In this document: positions 11,477-22,230 of the stretch, piece by piece
Layout: each line of letters starts with the position of its first letter
Numbering within the stretch: the stretch's first letter is position 1
Assembly (NCBI GenBank): GCA_029531795.1
Contig: JAPEIS010000001.1
Location: forward strand, 4,092,001 to 4,156,000
DNA length: 64,000 nucleotides
Reading direction: 5' to 3'
DNA from: Sclerotinia nivalis
Taxonomy: Eukaryota; Ascomycota; Leotiomycetes; Helotiales; Sclerotiniaceae
The notes under the pieces: generated by a model
Databases searched by the model: none
Told to the model about the DNA's origin: nothing
What the model saw: the letters and a program-made list of their open reading frames with translations, nothing else
Made by a program: the position numbers and the translations under genes

Positions 11477-12874
11477 TACCTTTATTAGATTATAAATATT
11501 ACGATTCTATATATAAGTATATATTGATAATCGTTTATAAATTAATCAAAATAAAACATTTTATAAATATAAGATCTTTAATAAATAATAAAATTAATTA
11601 ATACTTTTATCAATTGTATTTATATTTTATATAATCTATTAGATAATATTATTTCAGATCGAGGAATATAATTTGCATTAGGATTTTGAATACAATTTTC
11701 AGAATGATTAAATATAATTTTTAAATATTCTTCAATTTTCTATTTATAAATCAATAAATAAACAAAACGGATCAATTTAATTTTAAAACAATAATTATAT
11801 ATATTTATAAATTTCTATCAAGATAATTGAATAAAATAATTATTTTTAATCGAATTCGCTTTTAACAATTTGGTTTCTAAGATAACAAATTGTTTTTCAT
11901 TTTTTGCAAATTATAATTTCAATTTATATATAAATATAAAATCTAACAAATCTTGATTTTCTAATATAATACTTATTCAAAAACAAAAGTTTTTCAAAAA
12001 GAATAAAACAATCGATAGAATAGATTATATAATAAAACAATTTCGAGTATTTATTAAATAATCAATTAAGATTTATAAATAATATATTAATAAAAACAAA
12101 TTAGATGTTTTGTATTATACAAAAAATCAAATAATATATATTAGTATCAAAAATATAAAAACATCTTATAAAACAAAGAAATTCGATAATAAATGAATTA
12201 GATTATATAAAATACTAAAAGTCTATTTGTATTTTTGTTTAATCAAATTATTAGATAATATTTATATCTTTTCTATATTTCACCATTCCTTATTGATATC
12301 AATATATATAATATCTTATTTTTCAGAATAATTAACGATTAATAAATTAGAATCTAAAACTATAAAAGATAGAATCTTTAAAAAAGAAAATAGAGAAAAT
12401 GAATTAATTCAAAAATAAATCTTCGAGAGGATATTTAATAATTATAACGAAAATAATTATTATTATTTAATTAAATGAAAACATTATATATCAATTTGAT
12501 AATCAATAATCGATTTTAAAAGAAACGAAAAAATATTAATTGAATATCATTATCTATATTCTGAAAAACCAAAATCATTATTTTAGATTTTAGTTTATCT
12601 AGAAATTATAATACTATTATCTATATTAATTATTACAATAATTAGCAAAACAAAAAAAGATACGATTTACTTGATTATAAAAGATATACTTAAATAATTA
12701 AAATTATTTTAAAAAACGAAAAATAGATTTACAATTTATAAAAGATATATTTAAAAAATTAAAACTATTTTAAAAAACAAAAAACAGATTTATAAACTAC
12801 AAATTTAGAAATCTAAACTGAAAAAGATATTATTAATTGTTTGAAAACAAATAAAATTTTAAAGAGAAAAATAC
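11366..12874 (+). pseudogene. Gypsy H pol remnant: integrase core to chromodomain
   Basis: Strongly AT-shifted remains of a Gypsy pol, collinear with 55170-56575 of Gypsy C2. Recognisable segments are the integrase core near 11440-11760 (GATATCTTAATCGATTATAT matches the DISIDYIT codons of C2), the C-terminal integrase region at 11870-12330 and an eroded chromodomain at about 12400-12590. No frame longer than a few dozen codons survives. The RT and RNase H part is missing; the F LTR and unrecognised DNA lie where it should be. Confidence 0.75.
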
Positions 12875-13090
12875 TATTATAGATTCATTATCCGTATTAC
12901 AGATTCACAATCATACTATTATAGATTACAGATTCACAATCATACTATTATAGATTACAGATTCACTAGTATTATTCTATAATACCTCAAACATCCCTCT
13001 TCCTCTATATAGTCAATGTTCTTTCTAATATCATCTTTCTTCTTTGTAGAATATCATCGTATTATCAAAGGTCCACCTTACACCGTGATA
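12875..13090 (+). repeat. Gypsy H 3' LTR with internal 29-bp repeats
   Basis: It ends CACCGTGATA like the A and C LTRs and shares with them a TATATAGTC motif (about 13006) and TAGAATATCATC (about 13044). It is 216 bp, longer than the C LTR (146 bp). The extra length is largely a tandem array: 29-bp units at 12896-12924 and 12925-12953 and a partial third at 12954-12966. It ends 310 bp upstream of the URA5 start codon. Confidence 0.75.
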
Positions 13091-13400
13091 GAACTTGGTT
13101 TTAAAAAAAAAGGTACTATTACATGACTAACAAACAAACCCGATCAAACCCGTTCCAGCCTTTCGATTAAGCGATTAAGCGAAAAATTAAACCCGATCAA
13201 ACCTAGCTCTCACACAATCTGTATTTATATCTGTCCCCCGTTCTTAAAATCGTAACTCTTCGAACTACATCTTATTAATAAAGTTGTACCTGTTATTCTG
13301 CTTGCCGTCCCCGTGATACCAAACCTATTTATTCGAGTTCCACTCACACAAGCACCCTCCAACCAACCTCACGCATCTTCCACCTCCATACAAAATCAAC
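13091..13400 (+). promoter_or_regulatory. URA5 upstream region and 5' UTR
   Basis: The sequence returns to balanced base composition immediately after the H LTR. It contains a TATTTATAT motif at about 13222-13230, pyrimidine-rich runs, and a C-rich leader (about 13340-13400) typical of filamentous ascomycete 5' UTRs. A second ATG-started frame (13313-13585) overlaps the URA5 start in another frame and looks like chance. Exact promoter elements cannot be fixed from one sequence. Confidence 0.5.
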
Positions 13401-14099
13401 ATGTCCAATCTTTCTCCCTACAAAGCCGAATTCCTCAAAGCCGCAATCGATGGCGGGGTCCTCAAATTCGGCAGCTTCGAATTAAAATCGAAACGAATCT
13501 CCCCCTACTTTTTCAACGCCGGCGATTTTTACCGCGCGGACCTTCTTCGCGCTATCTCTACTGCATATGCGAAGGCTATTATTGAGGCACAAGATGCAAA
13601 GGTACTTGATTTTGATATCGTGTTTGGACCCGCATACAAGGGTATTCCGCTGGCGACAGCTACCGTGGACAAGTTGGCAGATTTGGACCCAAAGTACAAT
13701 ACCATGTGTTATTCGTTTGACAGAAAGGAAGCAAAAGATCATGGAGAGGGAGGAAATATCGTGGGGGCTCCATTGAAGGGGAAGAGGGTTTTGATTGTGG
13801 ATGACGTTGTGACTGCTGGGACTGCGAAGAGAGAGGCTATTGACAAGATCCGCAAGGAGGGTGGGATTGTAGCTGGTATCTTGGTGGCATTGGATCGTAT
13901 GGAGAAACTACCTTCCCCAACCGGAGATGATAGCGCACCAATGCCAAGTGCAATTGGAGAAATCAGAAAAGAATATGGTATTCCGGTCCTGTCTATTTTA
14001 ACATTGGACGATATTATTGGAGGTCTCAGCGGTATTGGGTCAGAGGATAACATCAAGAATATGGAAGAATACAGGGCCAAGTACAAGGCCAGTGATTAA
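13401..14099 (+). CDS. URA5: Orotate phosphoribosyltransferase
   Basis: The protein (232 aa) converts orotate and PRPP to orotidine 5'-monophosphate, the fifth step of cytosolic de novo UMP synthesis. It reads [12 protein letters not shown] at residues 30-41 (orotate/PRPP site), a catalytic loop [12 protein letters not shown] at 107-118 with Lys109, Lys112 and His114, and the PRPP-binding motif [13 protein letters not shown] at 129-141 with Asp134-Asp135. The length fits fungal OPRTases, which act as dimers. The ATG has a good context (CAACATGTC), no intron is needed, and the stop is TAA. Codon use is GC-balanced, unlike everything around it, and there is no sign of RIP. It is the only host gene I see, with an LTR about 310 bp upstream and an LTR fragment 70 bp downstream. 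Confidence 0.97.
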   Translation: MSNLSPYKAEFLKAAIDGGVLKFGSFELKSKRISPYFFNAGDFYRADLLRAISTAYAKAIIEAQDAKVLDFDIVFGPAYKGIPLATATVDKLADLDPKYNTMCYSFDRKEAKDHGEGGNIVGAPLKGKRVLIVDDVVTAGTAKREAIDKIRKEGGIVAGILVALDRMEKLPSPTGDDSAPMPSAIGEIRKEYGIPVLSILTLDDIIGGLSGIGSEDNIKNMEEYRAKYKASD

Positions 14100-14171
14100 T
14101 ATATCCGTTTAACAATTCCTAAATCAAGATATCCGCAAACATACTATTTCACTAAGATTTGAAACTCCTAT
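14100..14171 (+). other. URA5 3' flank
   Basis: 72 bases between the URA5 stop codon and the F-LTR fragment. This is the only room for a unique 3' UTR, so polyadenylation may use LTR sequence. I see no canonical AATAAA in it. Confidence 0.4.
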
Positions 14172-14313
14172 TGTAAGAAAGTCGGATTACTAGGGCTATA
14201 TATATAGCTAGTCCATAAGTATTAGATTATATAATCCTTTGTAATTAAATATAAGGAGAAGACTTCGCTTTCTCTTTTAAGAATAATCAATTGTTTTTAT
14301 TAATCTTTTTGTA
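14172..14313 (+). repeat. F-family LTR, 5' fragment
   Basis: It matches the first ~140 bases of the F LTR (TGTAAGAAAGTCGGATTAC..., then the central AAGGAGAAGACTTCG segment). Homology stops after TAATCTTTTTGTA; the rest of the LTR is absent. Confidence 0.75.
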
Positions 14314-15589
14314 AGAGTTCTGGACCGGACTCACCGCACATTAAGCGAAATCACACCAAAAATAACGATTTTTCACCTTTTTAGATCTTTATTATATATA
14401 TGAAATATTAAGATAATTTATTAAATTCTATATTTTTGAAAAGATAATTAATCAAAATTTATTAAACATTAAACAAAATATTTTTATTAATTTTTGTTTT
14501 GAAGTTATATATATTCGAAATTAAAGAAATGAAAAAGTTCAAAAAAATCGTTTATTTTATATAGGGAAAATATGAAAAAAACGTTACACAATGAAAATTT
14601 TGAAAATTTCCAACTTTAAATACTTGTGATTTTCAATCAAAAATTATTAAAAATAAAATATATAATTTTCTGAAATCTTTATATAGTTCATTATTATATT
14701 CTAAAATTTTAATTGATTCTATTGAATAAAGATACCGTATCAAAAAGGAGGCAGGTAATGTGACTCCAAAAGGGTCTATATAACTACTCCAACTCAATCT
14801 AGTTTAATAAAAAATGCGCAATTTCAATTTATCATTTTGTATCTGTTTCCGTTGTATTTATTAATGATCTATACAGGGATCTATAGATATCTAATATATC
14901 GTCAGTATCTCTTTATTTATAGATTTATACTTTATTCTCTCTTCGAAAAAACTATCTTTTGAACCTTCTTTTTAGAATTGTTAATTAGTATTATAAACCT
15001 CAATAATTCGATTACTTCAAAGAAGTAAAATAGAGCTATTATAATATAGATTTGCTATTTATAGAACTATCAATTTGTATATAGAATCCCTAACTTTTGA
15101 TTTGTTTAACTTTCGATTCTTTGTTGTATCAAAACGTCTCTTTTCAGAAATCTTAATCTAGTATAGTAATCGTATTTTTAGAAATAAGTTTAGTATTGTT
15201 TTTCTATTAAAACCTTTAATTTTTCGATATCGAACTTCCTTTTGATTTCGAATTTTCGAAATATTTATACTTCTTATAATTAAGAAGTAAAAGATTCAAT
15301 CTGAAGACCGGTTCCGAAATCTATTCCAAATATCAATAAATTATTACTCGTTTTTATCGATATCTTTCTAATTTTGATTTACAAAAACAAGTATATTATA
15401 CATTTCTTATTGAAGAACTTCTCTTTTCGATTCATAATCCTTCAGAATTCTTACAAATAAGACTTTTAGAACTCGAAACATATTTTTCATTAAACCATCT
15501 GAAAAAATTCAATTCGTTCCCTATTATATTTTCATTTTCTTCCTTCAATCTTTCCAATTCGAACCTTCAAACCACAAATATATCGACAT
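14314..15589. other. AT-rich DNA, no recognised gene
   Basis: A short GC-richer piece at 14316-14350 and another at 14745-14800 (with GGGTCTATATAAC) stand out from very AT-rich sequence. The second could be part of the 5' LTR of the Gypsy element whose gag follows at 15590, since it has a TATA-like motif and lies about 1 kb upstream. I found no matching second copy in the window to prove it. Confidence 0.4.
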
Positions 15590-16111
15590 TCGATGATACT
15601 AAAGCTGAGAAGTTTTGAAACAAAATCAATATCGATTTAGTACCTGAATTCGATCATCGCAATATACCAAATTCTGTATAACTAAATATGATTAAAACTA
15701 TCATTAAACGAATCACTAAAGATCCAATTTACAAACCATTTGTTTTTTTCATTATAATTCAATTGAAATTTAAAGGGAAAACTCAAATCTGAGCAAATAA
15801 CTATACCGATTTCAAAACTATCTTTGAAGATACCGAAACAGCTATTCAGAAAAACGAATTGGCTTTCATCAAAACCTTTCTAAACCGTTATCCCTTTTAC
15901 GATAACGAAAATACAGCTCAGAACGTAATGGATTCAATGAATTCGTTTGCTCAAGCTAAAAACGAAACCTTTGAGAAATACTATTCACAAGCAAAGGATA
16001 TCCAATACGATATAGAACTCAAAGATATTCCTGTTTCTGAGAAAAACCTTGATATCATTAATACAATCGTTCAAGAGAAGCTAGTTTTCAATTTTGTTAA
16101 AGATTTAATCG
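15590..16111 (+). pseudogene. Orphan Gypsy gag (capsid) fragment
   Basis: A largely open reading frame (best from 15859) with the feel of a retrotransposon capsid. An Asn/Asp-rich stretch is followed by MDSMNSFAQAKNETFEKYYSQAKDIQY..., resembling the region where gag proteins have a conserved helix (QxxxESFxxYxxRAK-type). Stops upstream (TGA at about 15617, TAA at 15679) suggest RIP. The frame is cut at 16111 by the C1 LTR; the apparent last 20 or so residues of the open frame are LTR-encoded. It does not match the A or C gags here, so it represents another Gypsy family whose remainder is outside the window. The family assignment is moderate. Confidence 0.55.
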
Positions 16112-16257
16112 TGTCACGGGTTCGTAACCCGTTCCTAGCTAGTCTTAATGGCTGCCTAAGGCACCCATCCCCTATATAATCGGTGCTCTTCTTAGCACTT
16201 TCTTCCTTCTTTATAGAATATCATTATATCTTAAAGCACTCTATTATCATTGTGATA
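16112..16257 (+). repeat. Gypsy C1 5' LTR (146 bp)
   Basis: It starts TGTCACGGGTTCGTAACCCG and ends ATTGTGATA, with exactly the same length as both C2 LTRs. The first 20 bases contain a perfect inverted repeat with 7-bp arms (ACGGGTT cgt AACCCGT). A TGCCTAAGGCA palindrome and a TATATAATCGG motif follow. Confidence 0.9.
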
Positions 16258-16948
16258 GTATATTCTATCCTTTATAAAGACTCTACTGTTGAACAGGAAA
16301 GACAATCTAGTCTTGCTAAATAATCAATTTCACGAAATACTCGAAAACTTCGATTATCAATATATCGATAAACAATAAACAATACTTTAATTCGATTCCA
16401 ACTCAGATCTAGACCTAGACCTAGACCTAGATTCAGATTTAGATTCAGATTCAGATTTCGATTTAATTAGTATTATATTGTTATATATTCGAAATCAAAG
16501 ACCTTATAATTATACTCTAGTTTTTAAGATTGTCTTAAATAATCTATTATTATATTGGATATTATTCAATCAACTTGATTAGAATTATTAATATCTTTAG
16601 TTCGATCAAAAACAATATCCGAACTCTAAAAGTATATTAAATTTGTTTTCTTTAATTATCAATGGTTTGTATATAAGTTCTTCAATATTGAAAATGAAGA
16701 TTTTAAAGATCTAATTTTTATTTTCGATATATTTATTAATATATAGAACTCTAAAGCTATTATATATATATAACATTTGTTCAGTTTCATAAAACGGATG
16801 CTAGTTTAAGCAGAGTAATATCGATAAGAAATATATGTATTATAAGAAGATCTACAATTAAGTAATATAGTTAATACAAGATCTACAATTAAGTAATATA
16901 GTTAATACAAGATTAATGATTTAGAACTTTGCTTTTCGGGAATAATTT

Positions 16949-17067
16949 TGTTAGAACACGTGATGCTCGCTAGTACTAGCTTCCGCACTAGTATTATATC
17001 TCTTCAAGCTGTACTATAGAATATTAATTATACACATAATAATATATACTTGATTATTCTTTCAATA
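16949..17067 (+). repeat. Copia B 5' LTR (119 bp)
   Basis: It starts TGTTAGAACACGTGATGC and matches the 3' LTR throughout. Its last bases read TCAATA where the 3' LTR has CCAACA, consistent with C-to-T change. Confidence 0.88.
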
Positions 17068-17154
17068 AATTATAAGCTCTGTGTAAACGTATATATGGAG
17101 ACTTGCTTATTATAATACAATATTATATTATATTCTTCTTCAGAATACATTATT

Positions 17155-18140
17155 TATACAAAAATCAACAATAACGCCTTCCAACTCAACCTTTGAATTT
17201 GTTACGGTCTCTACAAAATGGGGTAATATTGTTGTTTTCAATAGAGATAATTGAAGCGAATTCAAGGAATCCTGTTTGTTTGTATTTGGTGTAGTTGAAG
17301 TTATTGATATTATCAATAATATCGAAAATCAATCAGATTCTTTCGATTTAGATTATTCCGATGTTTTATTTTATGATTACAAGAAAAGAAGAGGTTATAC
17401 AATTGTTATACTTAATTCTAAAATAAATGCAATCTATTGTTTAAGTTTTGTTGAATATATTGATAATCTCGATATTGTTTCTATATAGGAAATTTTCAAA
17501 TTATATAATAATAATATTTACTTTTATTTCGTTATTAAAGTTTGTCATTAATTTCTATTCGAAATTTTTAATCCCAAAATTCAAATTCTTTGAAATTTCG
17601 TTGAACGTTTTTTTTATTATCAATAACAAATTTCCAATAGTATATGATCAATTAATTATAAAGAGATTTATATTTAATTCATAAATAAGATTTCTGAAAT
17701 AGAAGGTTGGTAAGTAGCAAAGATGTTTATCCTTAATGTCGATTAGAATTTTCAATAAATAATGATAATCTTTAGTATTTATGAAAAACCAATTATTGTT
17801 ATGGTAGTTTATATTGATAATAATCATTCTAATATGAAAGGAAATGGTCGAGGTCGAGGAGGACGAGGTACTTTTCGAGGTGGTAAAGGTAAAAGCGGTA
17901 ATCGAGGATATAATGGAAACGATTACAGCAAACGAGGTCGAGGTGGTAATCGTAGAGATTATATATCAAATAAAGGAATTATAAAGGATTAATATCGATT
18001 TTATTATAAATATAATTATTATCAAAAGGATTGTTGTACTTTAGTAAAAGCCAAAGTATTTACTAGAAAAGACAAGAAAAAAAAGGATGATAATGATGAT
18101 GATGAAGAAGTTGAAGTTCAAATAATTGAAGGAGATTAAT
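17155..18140 (+). pseudogene. Copia B gag
   Basis: A typical Copia gag start (FNRDN-stop-SEFK, where the stop replaces Trp) at about 17238-17260 is followed by an open segment at 17276-17488. A basic Arg-Gly-rich stretch (17842-17950; GRGRGGRGTFRGGKG) precedes the position of the zinc knuckle. There YRFYYKYNYYQKDCC (17988-18033) looks like a C-x2-C-x4-H-x4-C knuckle with Cys and His changed to Tyr by G-to-A or C-to-T. An Asp/Glu-rich tail follows at 18080-18135. Confidence 0.75.
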
Positions 18141-18164
18141 ACAATAGTATTGTTTATTCAGGGT

Positions 18165-19777
18165 TTATTATGTATATAATTGATTCAAATATGGATTGGA
18201 TATTTGATTTAGAAGTTATTCAATATTTCATTGATCAAATCGATAATCTTGAATATGTTCAATATTGGTCGACCCCAAGGAATGTGAAGATTACAAATAA
18301 TATTTATATTAAAAGTATTACGTTTGGAAAAGTTAGGATTGGTAATTTCGAATTCATAGATGTTTGGTTTGTATTAGAATTCAGAAATATACAACTAATA
18401 TTTGTCAAACTTTTTATATCGACAAAATGTAAAGTTATCTTTGAAGGAGATTCAATTTCTTGTTGGAAATTTGGACAATTTCAATTCATTGCAAAACTTA
18501 TGTTCGGATTATATATAATCAAATAATCATTTCAAATAAATATGGTGAATCTTATTTTTCAAGACGATGAAGAAGGAAATCTCGAAGAGATAAATGCAAA
18601 ACTAGTATATCGATATTTAAAGCATCTCAATTATAATCAAATGAATAGATTGAAGAAAAGATTTGAAAGATTGAAATTTGTTAAGAGATTTAAAACGAAA
18701 GAAAAAAAAGCTTACAAATTATATTTTTTAGGATAAATAAGAGAATAATTCAACAAAGAGATAGTTGTTTGTATATTCAAGAAGTTTCGATGTATACATT
18801 GTGATCTTTCAGGAATTCTTTCTTCTTTGATAAATGGGAATAGATATTTTCTTTTTATTATAGATAATACTATAAGAATTGATTGGATATGTTATATGAA
18901 GAATAAAAAGGTTACAATAATAATTCCTATTTTAATAGATTTTATCAAAGAAATTGAAAACGAAACAAAAGAAAAAGTTGTAATTGTTTGTGTAGATAAT
19001 GGAAAAGGCGAATTTGGTATAGTATTTCAAAACGAATTCAAAAAACTTAGTATACAATTCGAATCTTTTCTTTCAAGAAAGTATTTTATAAACGGAATCG
19101 TTGAAAAACAAATTCAAAATATTAGTATTAGATCTAAAAGTTTATTCAATCAAACAAATATATCAAACGATCAATAGAAGTTAACAATTCGTTATATTGT
19201 TTGATTATACAATAAAGTTCCAACGAAAACTCTATTATTCAGGAAATCAGGATCTTTATTTACAACGATAATTTTTTTCGAAACATATTATAATAGATTA
19301 CTAGATTTCTCGAATCTACAAATGTTTGATTGTAAAATATTCACTTTCAACCTTTAATATCCAGGAAAACTAATAAAGAAGTTTGAATCACAAATATTAA
19401 AAAGGAACTTTGTATTTGTTAAAATGAATGGATATTATATTTATCTTCTATTTAATCTTCTTTCCAAGAAGATAATAAGAATTGCAAATACTGATTTCAA
19501 TGAATATAGTTTTCCATTTAAAAAAACTTCAATTGAATCAAAATCTAATATAAACAAAGCAACCCTAAGATTTAATATAGATAAAACAATTTCAAAGTTT
19601 GGTATAAATAAAGCAACCCTAAGATTTGGTACAGATAAAGCAATTTCAAAATTTAGTATAGATAAAGCAACCTTAAAATCTGGTACAGATAGGGTAATTT
19701 CAAAATCTAGTATAGATAAGAGAGCTTTAAAAACTAAGAAGAAAGATCTACCATTTGCAATGGAAAGGCTTCAATAA
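18165..19777 (+). pseudogene. Copia B protease and integrase
   Basis: The protease region is at 18170-18526 (WIFDLEVIQYFI, where DSGA-like residues are lost). It is followed by the GAG-pre-integrase/zinc part (HLNYNQMNRLKKRFE, 18629-18673). The integrase core at 18827-19177 shows FIIDNT, VCVDNGKGEF and NGIVEKQ, placing the D, D and E positions in order. The frame then runs into a repeat-bearing linker (19424-19777). Several TAG/TAA codons separate the pieces. Confidence 0.78.
19550..19735 (+). repeat. 54-bp in-frame tandem repeat in the Copia B linker
   Basis: Three 54-bp units (19550-19603, 19604-19657, 19658-19711) and a partial fourth encode 18-residue repeats, each made of two related 9-residue halves (INKATLRFN, IDKTISKFG and so on, about seven in all). 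They lie between integrase and RT, where Copia polyproteins have a variable linker. Confidence 0.85.
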
Positions 19778-19891
19778 AAGAAAAGGAGAAAACCTTCGGT
19801 ACAAAAAAAGATTTTATAAACAAATATCAATACAATTAGAAGTTTATTGAATACTATCTGCAAATACTATTTGAAAAAGATTTTTAGTGAT

Positions 19892-20054
19892 TGTTACGGG
19901 TTCATCTCCCTTCACCTGCACATGATCATATATACCTTAAGTATATATATATACATTTATTTCTATATAGTTAGATCACCTCCTTGACCTTCTTCCTTTC
20001 CTTGTAGTACAACTATAGATCAATTCTATATATACCTTTTCTTTTACTATGATA
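19892..20054 (+). repeat. Gypsy A2 5' LTR (163 bp)
   Basis: Starts TGTTACGGGTTCATCTCCC, ends CTATGATA; aligned base for base in length with the other A LTRs. The inverted repeat present in A1 is partly lost here (TATATACCTTAAGTATATA). Confidence 0.9.
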
Positions 20055-20422
20055 GTTTGTATTATTCTTTCAAAGGTTTCATCATTTTACGAAGTGATTT
20101 GGCCTTGCCAAATCATTTGTAGGCTTCTATATTTGTTTTCGATTGCTTTTGTATCGTCGTAACTTGCCTGCTTTTGCGCAGTCGTATTTTTTATCTACTT
20201 TTGTATAGCTTTTTTATTCGCTTTTGTATAGTTTCTGATCTCTGATTGTTTTTGTATGATTATATTTATTCGCAAATTTCTGTATCTATTTTTGATTACT
20301 TTTGTACGATCGCATTTTGTGTATACACTGTTTTTGTATAGTTGCATTTTCTTTATTGATTGCTTTTGTACGGTTGCAGTTTCTCTATCGATTACTTTTG
20401 TACAATTGTAATTCTTTTTACA
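20055..20422 (+). repeat. Gypsy A2 leader with degenerate CTTTTGTA repeats
   Basis: The untranslated leader holds about ten degenerate units, each centred on GCTTTTGTA or ACTTTTGTA and spaced by 20-40 bp. The same leader occurs in A4 (47794-48105) and A3 (40266-40546), with different unit numbers. It spans LTR to gag start. Confidence 0.7.
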
Positions 20423-22230
20423 ATGGCTTTTGGTTCTATATCTATTGGTAACGCGACTCCTATTTCTATCGAGGGAATTCGTATTGGAATCCAACGAGTC
20501 TTCGATCAATGGTCTACTATTATACAAATCCTAACAGAATTGAATACTTCGGTAATATCAAATCTTGTTGTCAATCCTAATAAACAAACTGTTTATTTGA
20601 ATTATGTTTTCTTTGTTATCGAAGATCGTTTTACTATTCAAACTATTTATATCGCCACTCAAACAAATAAAATCGAGGAATGCAAAACAGAAAACATCGG
20701 GCTTCTTCGCACCTTGATCAACAAGCAAGCTCAACTGGATATCGATAGTATTGCTATTGATCAGAAATCAACTATTCTCTACCAAATTCAGAAAGATCTG
20801 TTTGTTTTTAAAAGCAAAAGATTTAATATTCTCGTTCGCTAAGAGGATTATCAGTCTTGAAAATTGAACTTGCAATTTTGTTGAATAATCGATTTACAAC
20901 TCTTTGCTTTCAAACAAAAGAAGATTAATTATACTATTAATCTTCTCGATAATCAAATATAATAAAAGTATATTATAAATATTATCAGATTTGTTGACGA
21001 TTCTATTTGTTTCGATTCTGCTGCTTTGTTTTTAATTAAATTGAACAAATTATATATCTCTATAGATATTGAAAGAAAAGCTTTGTTCAAATTCGACAAG
21101 CTTTTTATAAATTCAAAGAAGTTCTTTTCGACTTTCTTCTTTATATTGTTTTATCTAATTAATTCTTATTATAAATCTGATCGCGAGATTGTTAATACAA
21201 TAAAACAAAAGATTACTATCCCTTTCCGAACTTTGATCATTAGTGATTCGAATCCCTGCATTACCAACGATATTAATGATTGACAAAAGAAATTCTCTAC
21301 TTGAAATCAGAATCTTTATAACACCGAATATTATAACAAAAATTCTGGTAATACATCTGCTATTGATAATGATGATTTTATAGACCTCGATATAATAAAA
21401 TAGAAGGAATAATAGCAAAAGAATCAACAAAATAAGAAAAAGAAATTTAATCCTATAATTTCTTATAATTATTATAATAAAATCGATCATCTTCAGATTG
21501 ATTATTATAACATTTATGATATCAATAATAATCTTCTTTTCGGTAAATAAACTTCTATTAATACCTTTTCCAATTATAATACTACCATCTCAATTAATCT
21601 GGCCCTTATTCAATATACCATCGCCCTGGCTTTCCGAAGCACCAATAGATCTAACAATGATCGTAATGAATTTCGAAAAGGATATACTGGTAATTGAATA
21701 CAAGGCCAACAATATCTGAATTAGATACAATAACAAAACTATATCGAACCAAAGAAAATTATCTCTACACCCAATTCAATCAAAGAAAATCCTGAATAAA
21801 GAAAAGACTAATTTTTGCGAAAAATCGTTTGTAAAGGAATACTAAAAGCAAAAAGGTAAATCAAGGAATGAATAGATATAAATCATTACAATTTAATTCT
21901 ATAAATAACAAATCTCTATTTGTTAAAACTATTATATTCTTTGTATATAAAAACCTTTTTATTATTACAAATCTCATTAATAATAGATACTCCGAAAAAG
22001 CTTTCGCTAATCGTTCTTTTATTTTCAAATACAATATTGAAATACAATTTTTACCTTTTCCTTACGAACTTCGATTTGCTAATGAAAAAATCGTTAATAG
22101 AATTACAGAATATTTTGTAATAGAAATCGTTATAAAAGATTATTATAAATATTAATCTTTTTATATTACTCAACTTTCATCAAAAACATTATTAATCTTT
22201 GGTTTACTATAATTGTAATACTACAATCCT
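20423..22230 (+). pseudogene. Gypsy A2 gag and protease
   Basis: The best-preserved gag start of the A family: ATG at 20423 (MAFGSISIGNATPISI) runs 140 codons to 20842. The equivalent codon is ATA in A3 and A4. A second gag part is at 21026-21283 (FDKLFINSKKFFSTF...). The zinc knuckle near 21470 has lost its Cys codons. The protease is at 21868-22155 (NLINNRYSEKAFANRSF). Stops and G-to-A or C-to-T changes are everywhere. Confidence 0.82.

Noticed and set aside
13482..14086. Open frames antisense to URA5
   Set aside because: They mirror a conserved coding sequence on the other strand and show no motif; ordinary shadows.
16405..16470. Possible CRISPR-like or minisatellite array
   Set aside because: Short hexamer-like repeats in a Gypsy leader, shared with C2; no spacer structure.
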